Positions 5,937 to 7,277 of a DNA stretch of 7,277 bases are shown in pieces. The notes beneath the pieces are model-generated. The model was not told the DNA's origin, did no database searches, and worked only from the letters and a program-made list of their open reading frames with translations. Position 1 is the stretch's first letter. Each line of letters starts with the position of its first letter. The position numbers and the translations under genes were made by a program. Source of the DNA: DSUN01 sp035527715 (lineage in GTDB: Bacteria > Planctomycetota > PUPC01 > DSUN01); assembly GCA_035527715.1 (NCBI GenBank), contig DATKZY010000241.1, positions 1 through 7,277 on the forward strand. Reading direction: 5' to 3'.

Positions 5937-5965
5937 TTGACTTCGTACGGCGGGGGCCGTACAAT
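5937..5965 (+). promoter_or_regulatory. Sigma-70 promoter with an inverted repeat in its spacer
   Basis: TTGACT (5937-5942), a 17-nt spacer and TACAAT (5960-5965) form a good plus-strand promoter; the start would be near 5972. The spacer holds GTACGGC (5945-5951), GGGG, then GCCGTAC (5956-5962). This perfect 7-bp-arm inverted repeat overlaps the first half of the -10 box. A protein bound there would compete with RNA polymerase, so it is a candidate operator. The nearest plus-strand gene starts at 6297. Confidence 0.68.
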
Positions 5966-5972
5966 ACCGCAG

Positions 5973-6296
5973 TACCCTCGGCAGAGCGCCCCTCGAGATG
6001 AGTGGAAGCACCCGCGAGCGTTTGTCAACTCGAGATGCACAACAACACGGGCGGGAAGACAGAAGTAGAGGGGCATGGACATGAGGAGGCGTGACGCAGC
6101 GGGATTGTGATGGTGAGGTCCCAACGCGCCCTGCAGGGGTAACCCGTGACACCTGATTCGCTTCGCGGGGCCAGGGCCTGATTGGGTCTGACCGGAGTTG
6201 GCCTCGCTGCGCCTGCGCTCCCCCGGGGAACGCAGGAGAGTGGATGCTCTAGCGCCGGACAACTGTGCGGGCAGGAGAGACGTGAAGGAGTGCTGC
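5973..6296 (+). other. Long 5' leader of the exported-protein gene
   Basis: About 325 nt separate the predicted start of transcription from the GTG of the next gene. I recognise no riboswitch consensus in it. It contains a direct repeat CTCGAGATG (5992-6000 and 6029-6037). Two tiny overlapping reading frames of 11 and 10 codons start at ATG 6075 (after AGAGGGG) and at ATG 6110, joined by TGATG. An imperfect hairpin lies at 6214-6234. Alternatively a second, closer promoter exists that I cannot see. Confidence 0.4.
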
Positions 6297-7157
6297 GTGG
6301 CCCTGTCCCTTCGTGCCTTGAGTCGATCGGCGGGGCGTGGACGCTCCCCGATCCAACGAGTTCGCTCGACGTTTGGTGCCGGCCCCGTGATCGTGCTGGT
6401 TACAGCGTGCCTCGTGGCCGGCGCGGCCCGGCCGGCGTATCCCTGGCCAATCCTGCAAGCTGATTGGACAAGCATCCCCTGGGTCGATACCGTTGGTGAC
6501 AAGACTCCCACCGAGGTCGATATCGTGGGTAGCGCGACCTACCCCGCTGTGTTCTATGCCTACGACGGTACCAACCTCTGTTTCCGCTTGCGGGTGAACG
6601 GTCAACCTGGACCCGCTGGGAACTACACAGCGTTCAACAACTATGTCTGGAGCGTCGCGATCAACACCACGGCCGGGGGTTCGCCGGATCGCCCGGAGTA
6701 TGGCTTGGAACTGGTTGCGAGCGGCCCGAACCCGGCGGTAGTGCTCAGCCCTGGCGACCCCACGGGGGGTGGCGCCACGACCTGGTCAACTGTGATCAAG
6801 TACCTCACTCCATACAGCCCTTCTATTGCCACGATCCCGAATGGAACCTACGCGCGCTGGAGTCTCGCCAGCGATGGGTCGTTGTTCAGTGGGAATGCGG
6901 ACTACTTCGTGGACATTGCCATGCCCTACCAGTACTTCCTCGACAAGACTTTGCTGGCCAGGGGCACACCGATGCAGGTTGCCTTCGCGACCAGCACAGA
7001 CCAGAACAACATGGGCAAGGACATGCCGGATGCAGGGACGAGCTGGTATCCCAGCACCCCCATAAGCTTTATGCCGGTACTTACAACGACCCCGGCCACC
7101 GGCGGCACGATGGCCTTCGGCTACGTGCTGGTAACGACGAACATGTGCTATTCTTAG
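6297..7157 (+). CDS. Exported protein of unknown function, beta-rich domain
   Basis: The GTG at 6297 is chosen because GAAGGAG (6284-6290) lies 6 nt upstream; GTG 6282 (with AGGAG at 6273) and TTG 6198 are in-frame alternatives. The 286-aa product has an Arg-rich N terminus, a hydrophobic stretch GPVIVLVTACLVAGAA (29-44) and a likely signal cleavage shortly after. VTAC at 35-38 is lipobox-like, so a lipoprotein is possible but less likely because the hydrophobic run continues past it. The mature part is rich in G, T, S, P and aromatics. It contains FYAYDGTNLCFRLRVNG (86-102), then VWSVAIN (117-123) and YFVDIAMP (203-210), a pattern recalling secreted beta-sandwich domains annotated only as uncharacterised. 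Two mature-part cysteines (C95, C284) could form a disulfide. No C-terminal sorting signal is seen. Function is not assignable. Confidence 0.85.
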   Translation: MALSLRALSRSAGRGRSPIQRVRSTFGAGPVIVLVTACLVAGAARPAYPWPILQADWTSIPWVDTVGDKTPTEVDIVGSATYPAVFYAYDGTNLCFRLRVNGQPGPAGNYTAFNNYVWSVAINTTAGGSPDRPEYGLELVASGPNPAVVLSPGDPTGGGATTWSTVIKYLTPYSPSIATIPNGTYARWSLASDGSLFSGNADYFVDIAMPYQYFLDKTLLARGTPMQVAFATSTDQNNMGKDMPDAGTSWYPSTPISFMPVLTTTPATGGTMAFGYVLVTTNMCYS

Positions 7158-7170
7158 TTGAAATAGAAGG

Positions 7171-7238
7171 CGGCTCCCTTCAAACTGGCTGTGTCTAACC
7201 GGGTTCGTTGGGAACCCCAACCAGGAGGAAAGGAGCCG
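7171..7238 (+). promoter_or_regulatory. Possible RBS-sequestering leader before the next gene
   Basis: CGGCTCC (7171-7177) is complementary to GGAGCCG (7232-7238), which contains the GGAG nearest the ATG at 7242. An inner hairpin GGGTTC/GAACCC (7201-7206, 7212-7217) would stack inside. Folding would hide that GGAG, though a second AGGAGG at 7223-7228 stays outside the outer stem. No terminator follows the stop at 7157, so the two genes may share a transcript with translation of the second controlled here. Confidence 0.4.
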
Positions 7239-7241
7239 GCG

Positions 7242-7277
7242 ATGAGAAGTGTAGCAGGTGGTGGCCGTCGAGGCAAG
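7242..7277 (+). CDS. Start of a further gene (12 codons, cut by window edge)
   Basis: ATG at 7242 follows a very strong purine-rich Shine-Dalgarno stretch, AGGAGG (7223-7228) and AAGGAG (7230-7235). The visible peptide is MRSVAGGGRRGK. The basic start would fit the n-region of a signal peptide, like the gene upstream, but too little is visible to tell. The gap to the preceding gene is 84 bases. Confidence 0.6.
   Translation, partial: MRSVAGGGRRGK

Noticed and set aside
5783..6511. A 242-codon minus-strand open frame
   Set aside because: It overlaps the exported-protein gene and its promoter, is rich in Arg, Pro, His and Cys, and has no recognisable domain. It looks like a GC-rich shadow.

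Overview
This high-GC window looks like a chromosomal segment of a free-living bacterium that uses Rnf-type ferredoxin/NAD electron transfer. The gene types and style loosely recall the Planctomycetes/PVC group, but this is an impression from protein style and no marker gene is present to settle taxonomy.

Right-to-left (minus strand), positions 5353 to 1 form one tight transcription unit. A near-consensus sigma-70 promoter (about 5317-5353) precedes an AlaC-type class I aminotransferase (4006-5274). A 56-base gap with a perfect 11-bp stem-loop follows, then rnfC (2612-3949), rnfD (1426-2607), rnfG (764-1429), scpB (240-764) and an unrecognised gene cut by the window edge (1-243). From rnfC onward the genes are separated by 4 nt or overlap (ATGA, TAATG, GTGA), so translational coupling is likely. 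RnfC, RnfD and RnfG are three of the six usual subunits of the ion-translocating ferredoxin:NAD+ oxidoreductase. The integral subunits RnfA and RnfE and the ferredoxin-like RnfB do not follow; scpB, a chromosome-segregation gene, takes their place. The complex must therefore be completed from another locus, or be incomplete.

Positions 5354-6296 hold no convincing gene apart from one very weak small-ORF candidate. The stretch has many inverted repeats: a 12-bp-arm hairpin, a 14-bp palindrome resembling LacI/CcpA-type operators, and three copies of a 9-mer. It ends in a good plus-strand promoter (5937-5965) with a 7-bp-arm inverted repeat in its spacer. A leader of about 325 nt follows.

The plus strand then encodes an exported protein of 286 aa with an unrecognised, probably beta-rich domain (6297-7157). 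After it come a possible RBS-sequestering leader and the first 12 codons of another gene (from 7242). This right-hand part looks less GC-rich and more accessory than the left. I see no transposase, CRISPR array, tRNA or rRNA. The best candidates for new biology are the split rnf cluster with non-canonical flavinylation motifs, and the structured divergent intergenic region.
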